Assembly (NCBI RefSeq): GCF_000743575.1
Contig: NZ_JQGC01000001.1
Coordinates: forward strand, 62,001-126,000
DNA length: 64,000 bases
Origin: Devosia riboflavina
GTDB taxonomy: Bacteria > Pseudomonadota > Alphaproteobacteria > Rhizobiales > Devosiaceae
Reading direction: 5' to 3'
Shown: positions 34,588-44,335 of the stretch, piece after piece
Position numbering within the stretch: position 1 is the stretch's first letter
Layout: the number at the start of each line of letters is the position of its first letter
Notes under the pieces: model-generated
What the model was told of the DNA's origin: nothing
Seen by the model: the letters and a program-made list of their open reading frames with translations, nothing else
Databases searched by the model: none
Translations under genes and position numbers: made by a program

Positions 34588-35691
34588 TCAGGTGATCGAA
34601 CCGATAACCCCTTCGAGCAGGTAGTTCATGCCGTCGAGGACCGGGTCGTAATTGTCCATCTCGCCCTCGATGACGACATTGCCCGCATTGTCCTTGAGCG
34701 GACCGACATAGATGGGCTTGCCGGTCTTGAGATCGGTAATGGCGGCGTCGGCAGCAGCGATGGCTTCGGGCGTGGCACCGGCGCCATAGGGCGTATTCTG
34801 CAGCATGTCGTTGTGGAAACCGCCAGCCACGAAGTTGGGCAGCGGTTCGCCCTTGGCGAGGAGATCGGCATACATCGAATAGATGGTCGACCATTTGTAT
34901 TCGGCGCCGGTGATGAAACCCTTCGGCGCAAGCGGGGCCTGGCTCGCATTGTGGCCGCAGGTCTTCACGCCACGGCCCTCGGCCGTTTCGACCACAACCT
35001 TGGGGCCGTCGACATGACAACCGATCACGTCGCAACCAGCATCCACAAGCGCATTGGTGGCTTCGGCCTCGCGCACCGGCATCGACCATTCGCCGGTGAA
35101 GATTACCTGCACAGTGGCATTCGGATTGCTCTTCCGCGCGCCTAGCAGGAACGAGTTGATATTGGACAGAACCGAGGGGATGGGCTTGGCGGCCACAAAG
35201 CCGAGCTTGCCCGTGGGCGAGGAAAGGCCCGCGGCCACGCCGTTCACGTAGTGGCCCTGGTTCAGATAGCAGAAGTACGAACCAGCATTGGTGGGGTCGC
35301 CTTCCTTCCAGAGCGGCGCGGCGTGGCGGAACTGCACTTCGGGATATTTCTTGGCCAGTTCGACCACGAATGGGCTGTAATAGCCGAAGGACGTCGCGAG
35401 GACCAAGTTGGCGCCATCGAGGTTGATCATCGACTCCATCGACTGGCTGACGGCGTCGGTTTCCGGAACGTTTTCTTCCTCGATGACGGTGATGCCCGGC
35501 ACCTGCTTGAGGATTTCCATGGCGACCGAATGGGCCTGGTTCCAACCGAAGTCATCGCGTGGGCCGACGTAAACGGCGCCGAGCACGATTGGTGACTGAG
35601 CCCGGGCATAGCCCATGGGCAGAGCTGCCGCGGCGAGGCCAGCGGCACCGGCCTTTAGCAGCGAACGGCGAGACAGATTGAACTGCGACAT
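34588..35691 (-). CDS. BMP-family substrate-binding protein, Tat-exported
   Basis: A 367-residue periplasmic binding protein of the BMP/Med family. The start at 35691 gives a twin-arginine signal (MSQFNLSRRSLLKAGAAGLA, cleavage near MGYARAQS). The mature part shows GAVYVGPRDDFGWNQAHSVA and the GVAAGLSSPTGKLGFVAAKP motif of BMP-like proteins. The ligand in related systems is a nucleoside, purine or other small nitrogenous compound. Operon context (biuret and allophanate hydrolases) suggests a ureide such as biuret, but the ligand is inferred. Expression probably starts from the region shared with atzF. Confidence 0.92.
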   Translation of the reverse strand: MSQFNLSRRSLLKAGAAGLAAAALPMGYARAQSPIVLGAVYVGPRDDFGWNQAHSVAMEILKQVPGITVIEEENVPETDAVSQSMESMINLDGANLVLATSFGYYSPFVVELAKKYPEVQFRHAAPLWKEGDPTNAGSYFCYLNQGHYVNGVAAGLSSPTGKLGFVAAKPIPSVLSNINSFLLGARKSNPNATVQVIFTGEWSMPVREAEATNALVDAGCDVIGCHVDGPKVVVETAEGRGVKTCGHNASQAPLAPKGFITGAEYKWSTIYSMYADLLAKGEPLPNFVAGGFHNDMLQNTPYGAGATPEAIAAADAAITDLKTGKPIYVGPLKDNAGNVVIEGEMDNYDPVLDGMNYLLEGVIGSIT

Positions 35692-35839
35692 TGATGTTTT
35701 CTCCCTGCGCGCCACTCCGAGGAGAGGCTAAAAACATCATTGCAAGGGATGTGCCAAACTCGTTTACCGAAAATTTATCATCGATTTCAATGACTTGAAT
35801 ATTTTGCCATCTGGACTCGATTAGGGGGGTATTGCACAA

Positions 35840-35903
35840 ATTGCATACAATAGAAAAAATAACGCATAAAAAATAGGCTGACATGATGTTGTTGCATACA
35901 ATA
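35840..35903. promoter_or_regulatory. Twin TTGCATACAATA elements in divergent promoter
   Basis: TTGCATACAATA occurs at 35841-35852 (preceded by A, making the near-palindrome ATTGCATACAAT) and again at 35892-35903, 51 bases apart and in the same orientation. A partial copy (TTGCACAA) lies at 35832-35839. The core TTGCATACAA is close to the palindromic sites of FadR-subfamily GntR regulators. The surrounding 35716-35942 is AT-rich and separates the divergent binding-protein and allophanate hydrolase genes. The operon-encoded GntR protein is the likely ligand. Confidence 0.65.
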
Positions 35904-35942
35904 AGGCTCGATGCCAAACTGCTGGCGACTTTGGAGTCCGCC

Positions 35943-37748
35943 ATGCTGCCTACCTTCCTCGATCTTGCGAGCCTCAACGCCTTCTACCGTGAAGGCGGTA
36001 CGCCTCTCGATGTTGTGGAAGCGGTGATCGCGCGCCGCTCAGCGCTTGCAGATAAGGCGGTGTTTATAACCCCGACGTCCGACGAAGGTTTGCGACAGGC
36101 GGCGCGCGACCTGATGGCCGCGCATCCCGATCCGCAAAGTCTTCCTCTGTGGGGTGTGCCCTTCGCGGTAAAGGACAATATCGACGTTGCCGGCATGCCA
36201 ACCACGGCGGCTTGTCCGGCCTTTGCTTACGAGCCGGCCGCCGACGCCTTCGTCGTGGCGCGCCTCAAGGCGGCCGGCGCCATCGTCATTGGCAAGACCA
36301 ACTTGGATCAGTTCGCTACCGGCCTCAATGGCACGCGCTCGCCCTATGGCGCTCCGCGATCCGTCTTCGATGCAGACTATATTTCCGGCGGGTCCAGTTC
36401 GGGTTCCGCCGTCGCCGTTGCCGCTGGGCTTTGCACCTTCTCATTGGGCACCGACACGGCGGGTTCAGGCCGTGTGCCTGCGATGTTCAACAATCTCGTT
36501 GGCATCAAGCCCAGCATTGGCCTCCTCTCGGCCACTGGCGTCGTTCCTGCTTGCCGCTCGCTTGATTGCGTCAGCATTTTTGCCGGCTCCGTTGCCGATG
36601 GCACCGTCATCCGTCGGGTTGCCGAAGGCTTTGACGAAGTCGATGCCTATTCACGCAAGATGCAGTCCAGAACCTTGGCATCGGCAGGCCTGCGCGTCGG
36701 CGTCCTTACGGGCGCCGAGCGAGAATTTTATGGCAATGCCGAGGTGGAACGCATTTACGATCACGCGATCACTGCGACCGAAGCCCTTGGTGCCAAGATC
36801 GTCTCGATCGACTATGCCCCATTCCGCCAAGCCGCAGAGCTTCTCTATGGCGGCCCCTGGGTCGCCGAGCGTCTCGCTGCCGTCGCCGATTTCTTTGCGA
36901 CGCATTCGACAGACATGGACCCGACCGTGCGCGGCATCATCGCCGGTGCCGAAGGCAAAACCGCCGTCGAGGCCTTTGACGGTCAATACCGTCTCGCCGA
37001 CCTCCGCCGGCAAGCCGAAAAGCAATGGGCGCTATGCGATGTGCTGCTGCTGCCGACGGCGCCGACCAGCTATACCGTCACCGAGATGCAGGCTGAGCCG
37101 GTGCTGCGCAATTCGCACCTCGGGCGCTACACCAATTTCGTCAACCTCTTCGACTGCGCCGCCATCGCGGTGCCGGCGGGCTTCGATGCCGACGGTCACC
37201 TGCCCGGGGGCGTGACCTTAATTGGCCCTGCTTTTTCCGATGACGCCTTGGCCCAATGGGCAGCGCGGCTGCATAAGGCGCTGGGAGTCGGCCAAGGCAT
37301 CGACAAGTCCGCCGCCATTCCCGAATTTTCCTCCGCGTTGGTACCCACAGAGTTCTTGCCTCTCGTCGTGGTCGGCGCTCATCTCACGGGCATGCCGCTC
37401 AACAAGGAGTTGACCAACGCAGGGGGCTTGTTGTTGAAGTCCGGAACGACTGCAGCCGACTATCGGCTCTTTGCGCTGCCAAATACAACGCCACCTAAGC
37501 CAGGCCTCGTCCGGGTGCCCGGACATGCTGGCTCCGGCATTGCTGTCGAGGTATGGGCCCTGCCCCCAGCCGAATACGGCGCCTTCATTGCCCGCATTCC
37601 TGCGCCTCTTGGCGTTGGCAAAATCGAGCTCAAAGACGGCAGCGTCTATTCAGGGTTTTTGTGCGAGAGCTACGCGCTCAGCGATGCGCAGGATATCAGT
37701 CATTTTGGTGGCTGGCGTGACTTCATCAACGGAGGCGCAGGCACTTGA
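35943..37748 (+). CDS. atzF: Allophanate hydrolase
   Basis: A 601-residue enzyme converting allophanate (urea-1-carboxylate) to ammonia and CO2. The amidase-signature domain (about 1-445) contains the triad K77 (PFAVKDNIDVAG), S151 (ISGGSSSGSA) and nucleophile S175 (GTDTAGSGRVPA), offset by exactly 14 residues from the AtzF triad as I remember it. The C-terminal domain (about 470-601) is the AtzF/DUR1-specific one. The ATG at 35943 starts the conserved sequence; an upstream in-frame ATG at 35883 overlaps the second regulatory element and is rejected. It is divergent from the biuret operon, whose product it consumes. No urea carboxylase, cyanuric acid hydrolase (AtzD) or AtzE is encoded in the window. 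Confidence 0.93.
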   Translation: MLPTFLDLASLNAFYREGGTPLDVVEAVIARRSALADKAVFITPTSDEGLRQAARDLMAAHPDPQSLPLWGVPFAVKDNIDVAGMPTTAACPAFAYEPAADAFVVARLKAAGAIVIGKTNLDQFATGLNGTRSPYGAPRSVFDADYISGGSSSGSAVAVAAGLCTFSLGTDTAGSGRVPAMFNNLVGIKPSIGLLSATGVVPACRSLDCVSIFAGSVADGTVIRRVAEGFDEVDAYSRKMQSRTLASAGLRVGVLTGAEREFYGNAEVERIYDHAITATEALGAKIVSIDYAPFRQAAELLYGGPWVAERLAAVADFFATHSTDMDPTVRGIIAGAEGKTAVEAFDGQYRLADLRRQAEKQWALCDVLLLPTAPTSYTVTEMQAEPVLRNSHLGRYTNFVNLFDCAAIAVPAGFDADGHLPGGVTLIGPAFSDDALAQWAARLHKALGVGQGIDKSAAIPEFSSALVPTEFLPLVVVGAHLTGMPLNKELTNAGGLLLKSGTTAADYRLFALPNTTPPKPGLVRVPGHAGSGIAVEVWALPPAEYGAFIARIPAPLGVGKIELKDGSVYSGFLCESYALSDAQDISHFGGWRDFINGGAGT

Positions 37749-37846
37749 TTGATACAGGTCATGCAGCTGCGTAAGTCCAATCATAAATGTCAGCTTTCTG
37801 TTCTCCATTGAAAAAACAGACGAGCCGCAAGCCACCCCGAAGACAC

Positions 37847-37864
37847 TGGGCCGCCATCGGCCCA
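37847..37864 (+). terminator. Candidate terminator hairpin after atzF
   Basis: TGGGCCG/CGGCCCA with a CCAT loop, 99 bases beyond the atzF stop and before the convergent AraC gene. There is no T tract, so termination is plausible but not certain. The remaining gap 37749-37953 holds no gene. Confidence 0.45.
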
Positions 37865-37953
37865 TTCCGGGCATTCATGACACCGCTTTGGGAGCAGTGC
37901 AGGGGTAGCTCCGTTCAAGCTAGACTTTCGGGGTGTGCGGTTCGCCGTGTGGA

Positions 37954-38811
37954 CTAAAGTCTCCGAGAAAAATGCTTCCGATATTCCCTCGGGGTCATGC
38001 CTCTCAGCCTCCGGAAATGTCGATTGAAATTGGCAAGAGCGCCGTAGCCGACTTCGACGGCAATGTGCTGGATGGGTTGGCTGGTGCCCGAAAGGCGGGC
38101 GCAGGCGTCGGCGATGCGCAGGCGGATCAGATAGTCGGACACAGTAGATTGCGTATGTTTGCGGAACAGACGGTGCAGGCCCGAGACGCTCAGCGCCGCG
38201 ATTTCGGCCAGTGTTTCTAGACGCACCTCTTCGGAATAGTTCGAATGGATGTGATCGAGCACACGGTCGATGCGATCGCGCGGGCCGGCGGCTGTTTCGT
38301 GGACCGATGAGAGCGCGATGGCGCCGTCGTCATGGGCAAGGCGGAGCAGCACCTGCAGCAGGCCCAAAAGACGCGCCTCGGGCGGCTGGTCGATCAGCGC
38401 CTCGTATTGCGGACGGAGTTCATCGGCGAGTTCGGTCGAAAATTTGAGGCCAGTGCGCGAGCGGATAACGAGGTCGCGGAGCGGGCGCAGTTCCACGGCG
38501 CTGTCAGCGAGGTCTTCGAGCCAGTCCTGGCCGAACCACAGCACCAGGGCGATATGGGGCTCGTTGGGATCGAGCCGGTCGGTGGAATACCAGGAATGGG
38601 GCAGGTTGGCTCCGACCAGGACCAGATCGCCGTGGTCATAGCTACCGGCGTGGTCGCCGATGAAGCGCTGACCACGCGAGTTCAGCGTCATGGTCAGTTC
38701 CATCTCGGGATGATGGTGCCACTGGAAGGGAATGCCCTCCTCAAGGCGGCGATTGAGCATGGCCCAGGACGCCCCGACATCGGTCCGCAGCTTTTCAAGA
38801 TAGGGTTTCAT
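37954..38811 (-). CDS. AraC-family transcriptional regulator
   Basis: A 285-residue regulator. The N-terminal cupin sensor domain begins after residue 25 (EGIPFQWHHHPEMELTMTLN) and spans about 25-160. The C-terminal double helix-turn-helix is at about 185-285 (VRLETLAEIAALSVSGLHRL, FRKHTQSTVSDYLIRLRIAD, HIAVEVGYGALANFNRHFRR). It is divergent from the phytanoyl-CoA-dioxygenase-like gene (132 bases between starts) and probably regulates it. The HHHPE motif may bind a metal or a sugar-type ligand. Confidence 0.9.
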   Translation of the reverse strand: MKPYLEKLRTDVGASWAMLNRRLEEGIPFQWHHHPEMELTMTLNSRGQRFIGDHAGSYDHGDLVLVGANLPHSWYSTDRLDPNEPHIALVLWFGQDWLEDLADSAVELRPLRDLVIRSRTGLKFSTELADELRPQYEALIDQPPEARLLGLLQVLLRLAHDDGAIALSSVHETAAGPRDRIDRVLDHIHSNYSEEVRLETLAEIAALSVSGLHRLFRKHTQSTVSDYLIRLRIADACARLSGTSQPIQHIAVEVGYGALANFNRHFRRLRGMTPREYRKHFSRRL

Positions 38812-38943
38812 CTGGCTAATTGGTACTCACAAATGCCAGAATAGTATCTGAATTAGCTTCGTCCCGACAACATGGCTGATCCCCCTTTGCTACCTTGGCT
38901 CCACCGAATGATCGGGAGTTGAGACAAATGGGAGGACATTTCC

Positions 38944-39885
38944 ATGCAGACTATGGCGACAGCCTTGAAGCGAGACAGCCATCCGACAACCTCCGCCACC
39001 ACGCAACTGAAGGACATCCAGAAGACCTTGCCGCTGCGCGTTTTGTCGAAGGACGATTGGCAACACTGGATCACCAAGGGTTATGTGATCGTGCGGCAAG
39101 CCGTGCCTGCGGCCAATGTCGAGCGGCTTGCCGATCTGCTCTGGAAGTTTGACGAGAAAGATCCCAACGACCCCTCCACCTGGTATGCGCCGCAACGCCG
39201 CGAGCACAAGATGAAGGAGCTCAACAATACCGGGATGCTGGAGATCTATAATCATCAGTATCTTTGGGATAATCGCATGGAGCAGCGTATCTACAACGTC
39301 TTCGTGGATATCTGGGACCGCGAAGACCTCTGGGTTACCATCGACCGAGCCAATCTCAATCCACCCAAGAAGGTCAAGGGCAACCCCAACGGTTTCATTC
39401 ACTGGGACGTCGACACCTCAATTCGCCCGCTGCCCATCGGTGTGCAAGCCGTGCTGAGCCTCAAGAAGCAGGATGGCGATGTCGGCGGCTTTCAGTGCGT
39501 GCCTTATCTCTTCCAGCACTTCGAGGAATGGGAAAAGACCCAGCCCGCGGACCGCGACCCCATGCATCCCGACATGAGCGGTCAGTCGACGGTCAATATC
39601 GACATGGAGCCAGGCGACCTGATGATCTTCAATTCGCTCCTTGCCCATGGCGTGCGGCCCAACCACGCGGACAATCGCGTCCGTATGGCACAATACATCT
39701 CCATGCACCCGGCCGAATTCGACAACGAGGCCGAGCGTCAGGAACGCATCCGCCTCTGGCGCGAACTCGATCACCCAAAGCGCGACGCCTTCCCGGGCGA
39801 TCCGCGCGAATGGGAAAAGCACAATGCCACGACCGCTGAACTGACCCCGCTCGGCGAGAAACTGCTCGGCCTGACACGTTGGTAA
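38944..39885 (+). CDS. Phytanoyl-CoA dioxygenase (PhyH)-family protein
   Basis: A 313-residue Fe(II)/2-oxoglutarate-dependent oxygenase-like protein. The facial triad is visible as H153 and D155 (GFIHWDVDTSIRP) and H235 (NSLLAHGVRPN), with an Arg about ten residues later (NRVRMAQYISMHP) for 2-oxoglutarate. The start has a GGGAGG ribosome-binding site nine bases upstream. A linker rich in Trp/Asn/Lys (RREHKMKELNNTGMLEIYNH) is typical of bacterial PhyH proteins acting on small metabolites rather than fatty acyl-CoA. The substrate is unknown. The AraC neighbour is the likely regulator. A strong terminator follows directly. Confidence 0.88.
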   Translation: MQTMATALKRDSHPTTSATTQLKDIQKTLPLRVLSKDDWQHWITKGYVIVRQAVPAANVERLADLLWKFDEKDPNDPSTWYAPQRREHKMKELNNTGMLEIYNHQYLWDNRMEQRIYNVFVDIWDREDLWVTIDRANLNPPKKVKGNPNGFIHWDVDTSIRPLPIGVQAVLSLKKQDGDVGGFQCVPYLFQHFEEWEKTQPADRDPMHPDMSGQSTVNIDMEPGDLMIFNSLLAHGVRPNHADNRVRMAQYISMHPAEFDNEAERQERIRLWRELDHPKRDAFPGDPREWEKHNATTAELTPLGEKLLGLTRW

Positions 39886-39892
39886 ATCGGGC

Positions 39893-39914
39893 GACCCGCT
39901 CTTCGGAGCGGGTC
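39893..39914 (+). terminator. Terminator with UUCG tetraloop
   Basis: GACCCGCTC-TTCG-GAGCGGGTC is a perfect 9-bp stem with a stable TTCG loop, eight bases after the PhyH-gene stop. It is followed by TTCGCAGG rather than a long T tract. Confidence 0.7.
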
Positions 39915-40051
39915 TTCGCAGGTCGTTTGCTGCGTTACCCAAAGCCTACCGGTCCGACTTCCACCCTCAAAAGGCGAGCCGGAGCGCGATAACCAAGGCA
40001 GCTGCTCTGCCTTCACACAGGCGGCCGTCTATTGAGTAGATGACCCCAATC

Positions 40052-41452
40052 TCACCTTAATCGTAAGAGTTGCGAGAGTTTCTCGATCGTTCGAGAGTCT
40101 GTCTGGGCCACGTTGAACCGCATAAAGCTCGCAGCGTTTTGAGCAACGCTGAACGCGTTTCCTGGTGCGAGGACGATACCGGAAGCGAGAGCCTTGCGGG
40201 TCAGATCAGCGGATTCGGCACCCTCTGGCAACTCGCACCAGAGGAACATTCCAGCTCGTGGCTCGGTCCACTGCACAATACTCAAGGCCCTGAGCCGATC
40301 GCCGACATCCCGCCTCGCTCGCTCCAGCTTGACACGCAAGGCGTCGGTGTGCCGCCGATACCCGCCGTCGCTCAGGGCGGCATAGACGACTTCTTCGTTC
40401 AGGCGGGCACCGCCGAACATCGTCGCGATCTTGAGGTCAATCAGCCCCTCGATCCATTCCGGCCTTGCCGCGATGAAACCACACCGCACCGACGCTGATA
40501 GGGTCTTCGAAAAACTGCCGATCTGCGCTACCCGATCCAGCCCGTCGAAGCCGGCGAGCCTGGGCGCAGAAGTGTGTTCGAAATCGGCGAAGATATCGTC
40601 CTCGATAATAACGAGGTCGTGCTGGTCGGCGATTTTCAGGACGCGGTGCGCGATCGCCGGCGCGAGGATGGCGCCGGTCGGGTTGTGTACGCCCGAATTG
40701 GTGATGTAGAGGCGCGGACCCGTCTCGACGACAATTCGTGCAAATGCGTCAATGTCAGGGCCGGTCGGCGTATATCGCACACCGACCATATTGATGCGAT
40801 GAGCACGGAGCAAAGCCTGAAAATTGAAATAGCACGGATCGTCGACCAACACGGTGTCGCCGGGCTTGAGCAGATAACGGCAAAGAAGGTCGATGGCCTG
40901 CGTGCCGCTATCAGTCAGGATGATCTGGTCGGGCGATGCTTCCACACCCTTCTCGGACAACCGCCGGCTGACGAGGTGGCGGAGCGCCGGCAAACCAAGT
41001 AGCGAGCTATAGCTGGAAAGGGAGTCTACCCCTGCTTTGGAAACGGTCCGGAGCGCCTTACGGACGCTCTGCTCGGGCATCCATGAGGCTGGCAACCAAC
41101 CGCATCCGGGCTTGAGCACTTTGTCGTCGGCTTCGAGCGACTGGCGGGAGATCCACAATGGATCGATAGCCCTGTCCGCCTTTGGCCCCGCACTCGACAG
41201 CTTCAAGGGGATCACCTGAGGAGCGACGAAGAACCCGGAACCAGGACGCGACACGATCATGCCTTCGGCGACCAGGAGATTATAGGCCTCAACCACCGTC
41301 GATACCGAGGATTGGATCGCCCCGGCAAATGCCCTGACGGATGGCAGTTTGGACCCTACGGGCAACGAGCCGGCTTCGATGCGCTGCCTGATGGTCGCCA
41401 TTACGCTCGCAATGCGAGTGAGAGGTTCCGTCTGTGACATGTTGACGACCAT
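40052..41452 (-). CDS. MocR/GntR-type regulator with aminotransferase domain
   Basis: A 466-residue PLP-dependent transcription factor. An N-terminal GntR winged helix-turn-helix (about 10-75, RIASVMATIRQRIEAGSLPV, VGSKLPSVRAFAGAIQSSVS) is fused to a fold-type I aminotransferase domain (about 110-460) with the PLP Lys in QIGSFSKTLSASVRCGF. The start may be the ATG at 41452 or the in-frame ATG at 41440; neither has a ribosome-binding site, so the mRNA may be leaderless. It diverges from an EamA exporter gene, a common arrangement in which the MocR protein controls export of an amino acid or related compound. Confidence 0.9.
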   Translation of the reverse strand: MVVNMSQTEPLTRIASVMATIRQRIEAGSLPVGSKLPSVRAFAGAIQSSVSTVVEAYNLLVAEGMIVSRPGSGFFVAPQVIPLKLSSAGPKADRAIDPLWISRQSLEADDKVLKPGCGWLPASWMPEQSVRKALRTVSKAGVDSLSSYSSLLGLPALRHLVSRRLSEKGVEASPDQIILTDSGTQAIDLLCRYLLKPGDTVLVDDPCYFNFQALLRAHRINMVGVRYTPTGPDIDAFARIVVETGPRLYITNSGVHNPTGAILAPAIAHRVLKIADQHDLVIIEDDIFADFEHTSAPRLAGFDGLDRVAQIGSFSKTLSASVRCGFIAARPEWIEGLIDLKIATMFGGARLNEEVVYAALSDGGYRRHTDALRVKLERARRDVGDRLRALSIVQWTEPRAGMFLWCELPEGAESADLTRKALASGIVLAPGNAFSVAQNAASFMRFNVAQTDSRTIEKLSQLLRLR

Positions 41453-41453
41453 A

Positions 41454-41481
41454 ACAGTTCATCTCAACTGTACTGAACTGT
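41454..41481. promoter_or_regulatory. MocR-type operator
   Basis: AACTGT occurs at 41466-41471 and 41476-41481, a direct repeat with a 10-bp period, with an inverted copy ACAGTT at 41454-41459. Helically phased direct repeats plus an inverted half-site are characteristic of MocR regulators. The element lies in the short space between the divergent MocR and EamA genes and would allow control of both. Confidence 0.6.
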
Positions 41482-41537
41482 ATCTGGCCCTATTCGGGTC
41501 GACAATCCATAAGGCGACCGTCAAGGAGCCTGCATAA

Positions 41538-42401
41538 ATGGAACGGTCAACCAGCGGTTGGATCAACGGCCTCGTCGGCGTCGTCATTTTCAGCGGGTCT
41601 CTTCCGGCGACCCGCATCGCTGTCCAGTCATTCGACCCGATCTTCCTGACGACGGCCCGTGCCTTGATCGCCGGAATTCTAGGACTCGCGCTTCTGCTCT
41701 TCTTCAAGGAGCGGCGCCCATCGACAAAGGACTTGCTCTCGCTGGCCGTCGTTGCGCTGGGCGTGGTCGTCGGCTTTCCGCTGCTGACGGCGTTCGCCCT
41801 GCAGCATGTGACTTCGGCACACTCGATTGTGTTTATCGGCCTGTTGCCTTTGTCTACCGCCATTTTCGGTGTCCTCCGCGGCGGCGAGCGCCCCAAGGCG
41901 GCATTCTGGTTGTTCTCCCTGCTTGGCAGCGGCCTGGTTGCTGGTTTCGCCCTGTCCCAGGGATTGGAAGCATCGCCCCGGGGTGACGGCCTCATGCTGG
42001 CCGCGGTTGTTGTGTGTGGCTTGGGCTACGCCGAGGGCGGGAAGCTCTCTCGGCGCCTTGGCGGCTGGCAGGTGATCTCCTGGGCCTTGGTCCTCTCACT
42101 TCCGATCATGGCGTTGCTGACCGTATTGAGTTGGCCGGCCTCGTTCGCAGCCGTTACGGTGCCCGCGTGGATCAGCCTGACCTATGTCTCACTCTTCAGC
42201 ATGATGATCGGCTTCGTCTTCTGGTACCGTGGCCTTGCTCAGGGGGGCATCGCATCGGTGGGCCAACTTCAGCTGCTGCAGCCGTTCTTTGGTTTGGCGC
42301 TGGCTGCATCACTTCTGGGCGAAGCTGTCACGCCCTCCATGCTGCTGATCACCATCGCAGTCATTGCGTGTGTGGCCGGGGCCAGGAAGTTCTCGAAGTA
42401 A
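41538..42401 (+). CDS. EamA/DMT-family transporter
   Basis: A 287-residue inner-membrane protein with ten predicted helices in two EamA repeats (about 1-140 and 148-287). Landmarks are SGSLPATRIAVQSFDPIFLT in helix 1 and the helix 6-7 stretch GDGLMLAAVVVCGLGYAEGG. The ATG at 41538 has AAGGAG ten bases upstream. Members export amino acids, other metabolites or drugs; the substrate here is unknown. The divergent MocR gene and its operator indicate regulation by a PLP-linked amine or amino acid signal. Confidence 0.9.
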   Translation: MERSTSGWINGLVGVVIFSGSLPATRIAVQSFDPIFLTTARALIAGILGLALLLFFKERRPSTKDLLSLAVVALGVVVGFPLLTAFALQHVTSAHSIVFIGLLPLSTAIFGVLRGGERPKAAFWLFSLLGSGLVAGFALSQGLEASPRGDGLMLAAVVVCGLGYAEGGKLSRRLGGWQVISWALVLSLPIMALLTVLSWPASFAAVTVPAWISLTYVSLFSMMIGFVFWYRGLAQGGIASVGQLQLLQPFFGLALAASLLGEAVTPSMLLITIAVIACVAGARKFSK

Positions 42402-42413
42402 GGCAGATCACAA

Positions 42414-42444
42414 GGATCGTCGCGCTATCAAATTGCGACGATCC
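42414..42444 (+). terminator. Rho-independent-like terminator
   Basis: GGATCGTCGC (42414-42423) pairs perfectly with GCGACGATCC (42435-42444) around an 11-base AT-rich loop, followed by CGCTTT, 13 bases after the EamA stop. The remainder of the gap up to argG (42445-42703) shows no gene and presumably holds the argG promoter. Confidence 0.7.
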
Positions 42445-42544
42445 CGCTTTGGGTATCGCCCAGCAACCGCAGCCAGTCGAGGCGCGAAGCCGAGGCAGAG
42501 GTCTTTGAATACTTCAGGGCCCCGCCGGATCGCAGGACGTTTGA

Positions 42545-44041
<1,497 letters not shown>

Positions 44042-44124
44042 GGCAGCTTGATACGTTGTGTCGCGCTATCAACCATCGATGCGGTGAGACATGACGGATG
44101 AAAGCGGGCCTCGACTAAGCGTAC

Positions 44125-44150
44125 ATGTGGCCGCTCTCGAGCGGCCACAT
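44125..44150 (+). terminator. Strong hairpin downstream of argG
   Basis: ATGTGGCCGCT (44125-44135) and AGCGGCCACAT (44140-44150) form a perfect 11-bp stem with a CTCG loop, 84 bases beyond the argG stop. No T tract follows. It lies between convergent argG and acyltransferase genes and is probably a bidirectional terminator or processing site. The remaining gap to 44335 holds no gene. Confidence 0.6.
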
Positions 44151-44335
44151 TGCCGGGGCCAGCACGCACCAGGCCTCCGACTGTCCACATCATATCCGGC
44201 ATGCCTGGTGTCTGCCCTCCGCACGGCCACCCAAATTGTAGACTGTCTCGTTCCACCCAGTTTGCTGCTTCCCACCTAAAATTTAGCTTCCGCGTTTCGT
44301 CTCTGCGCGGAGCGCTAGAATGACGCGGCTCGACA

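Noticed and set aside
35883..35942. Upstream ATG start for allophanate hydrolase
   Set aside because: It would place the second TTGCATACAATA element inside the coding sequence, and the conserved protein begins at 35943.
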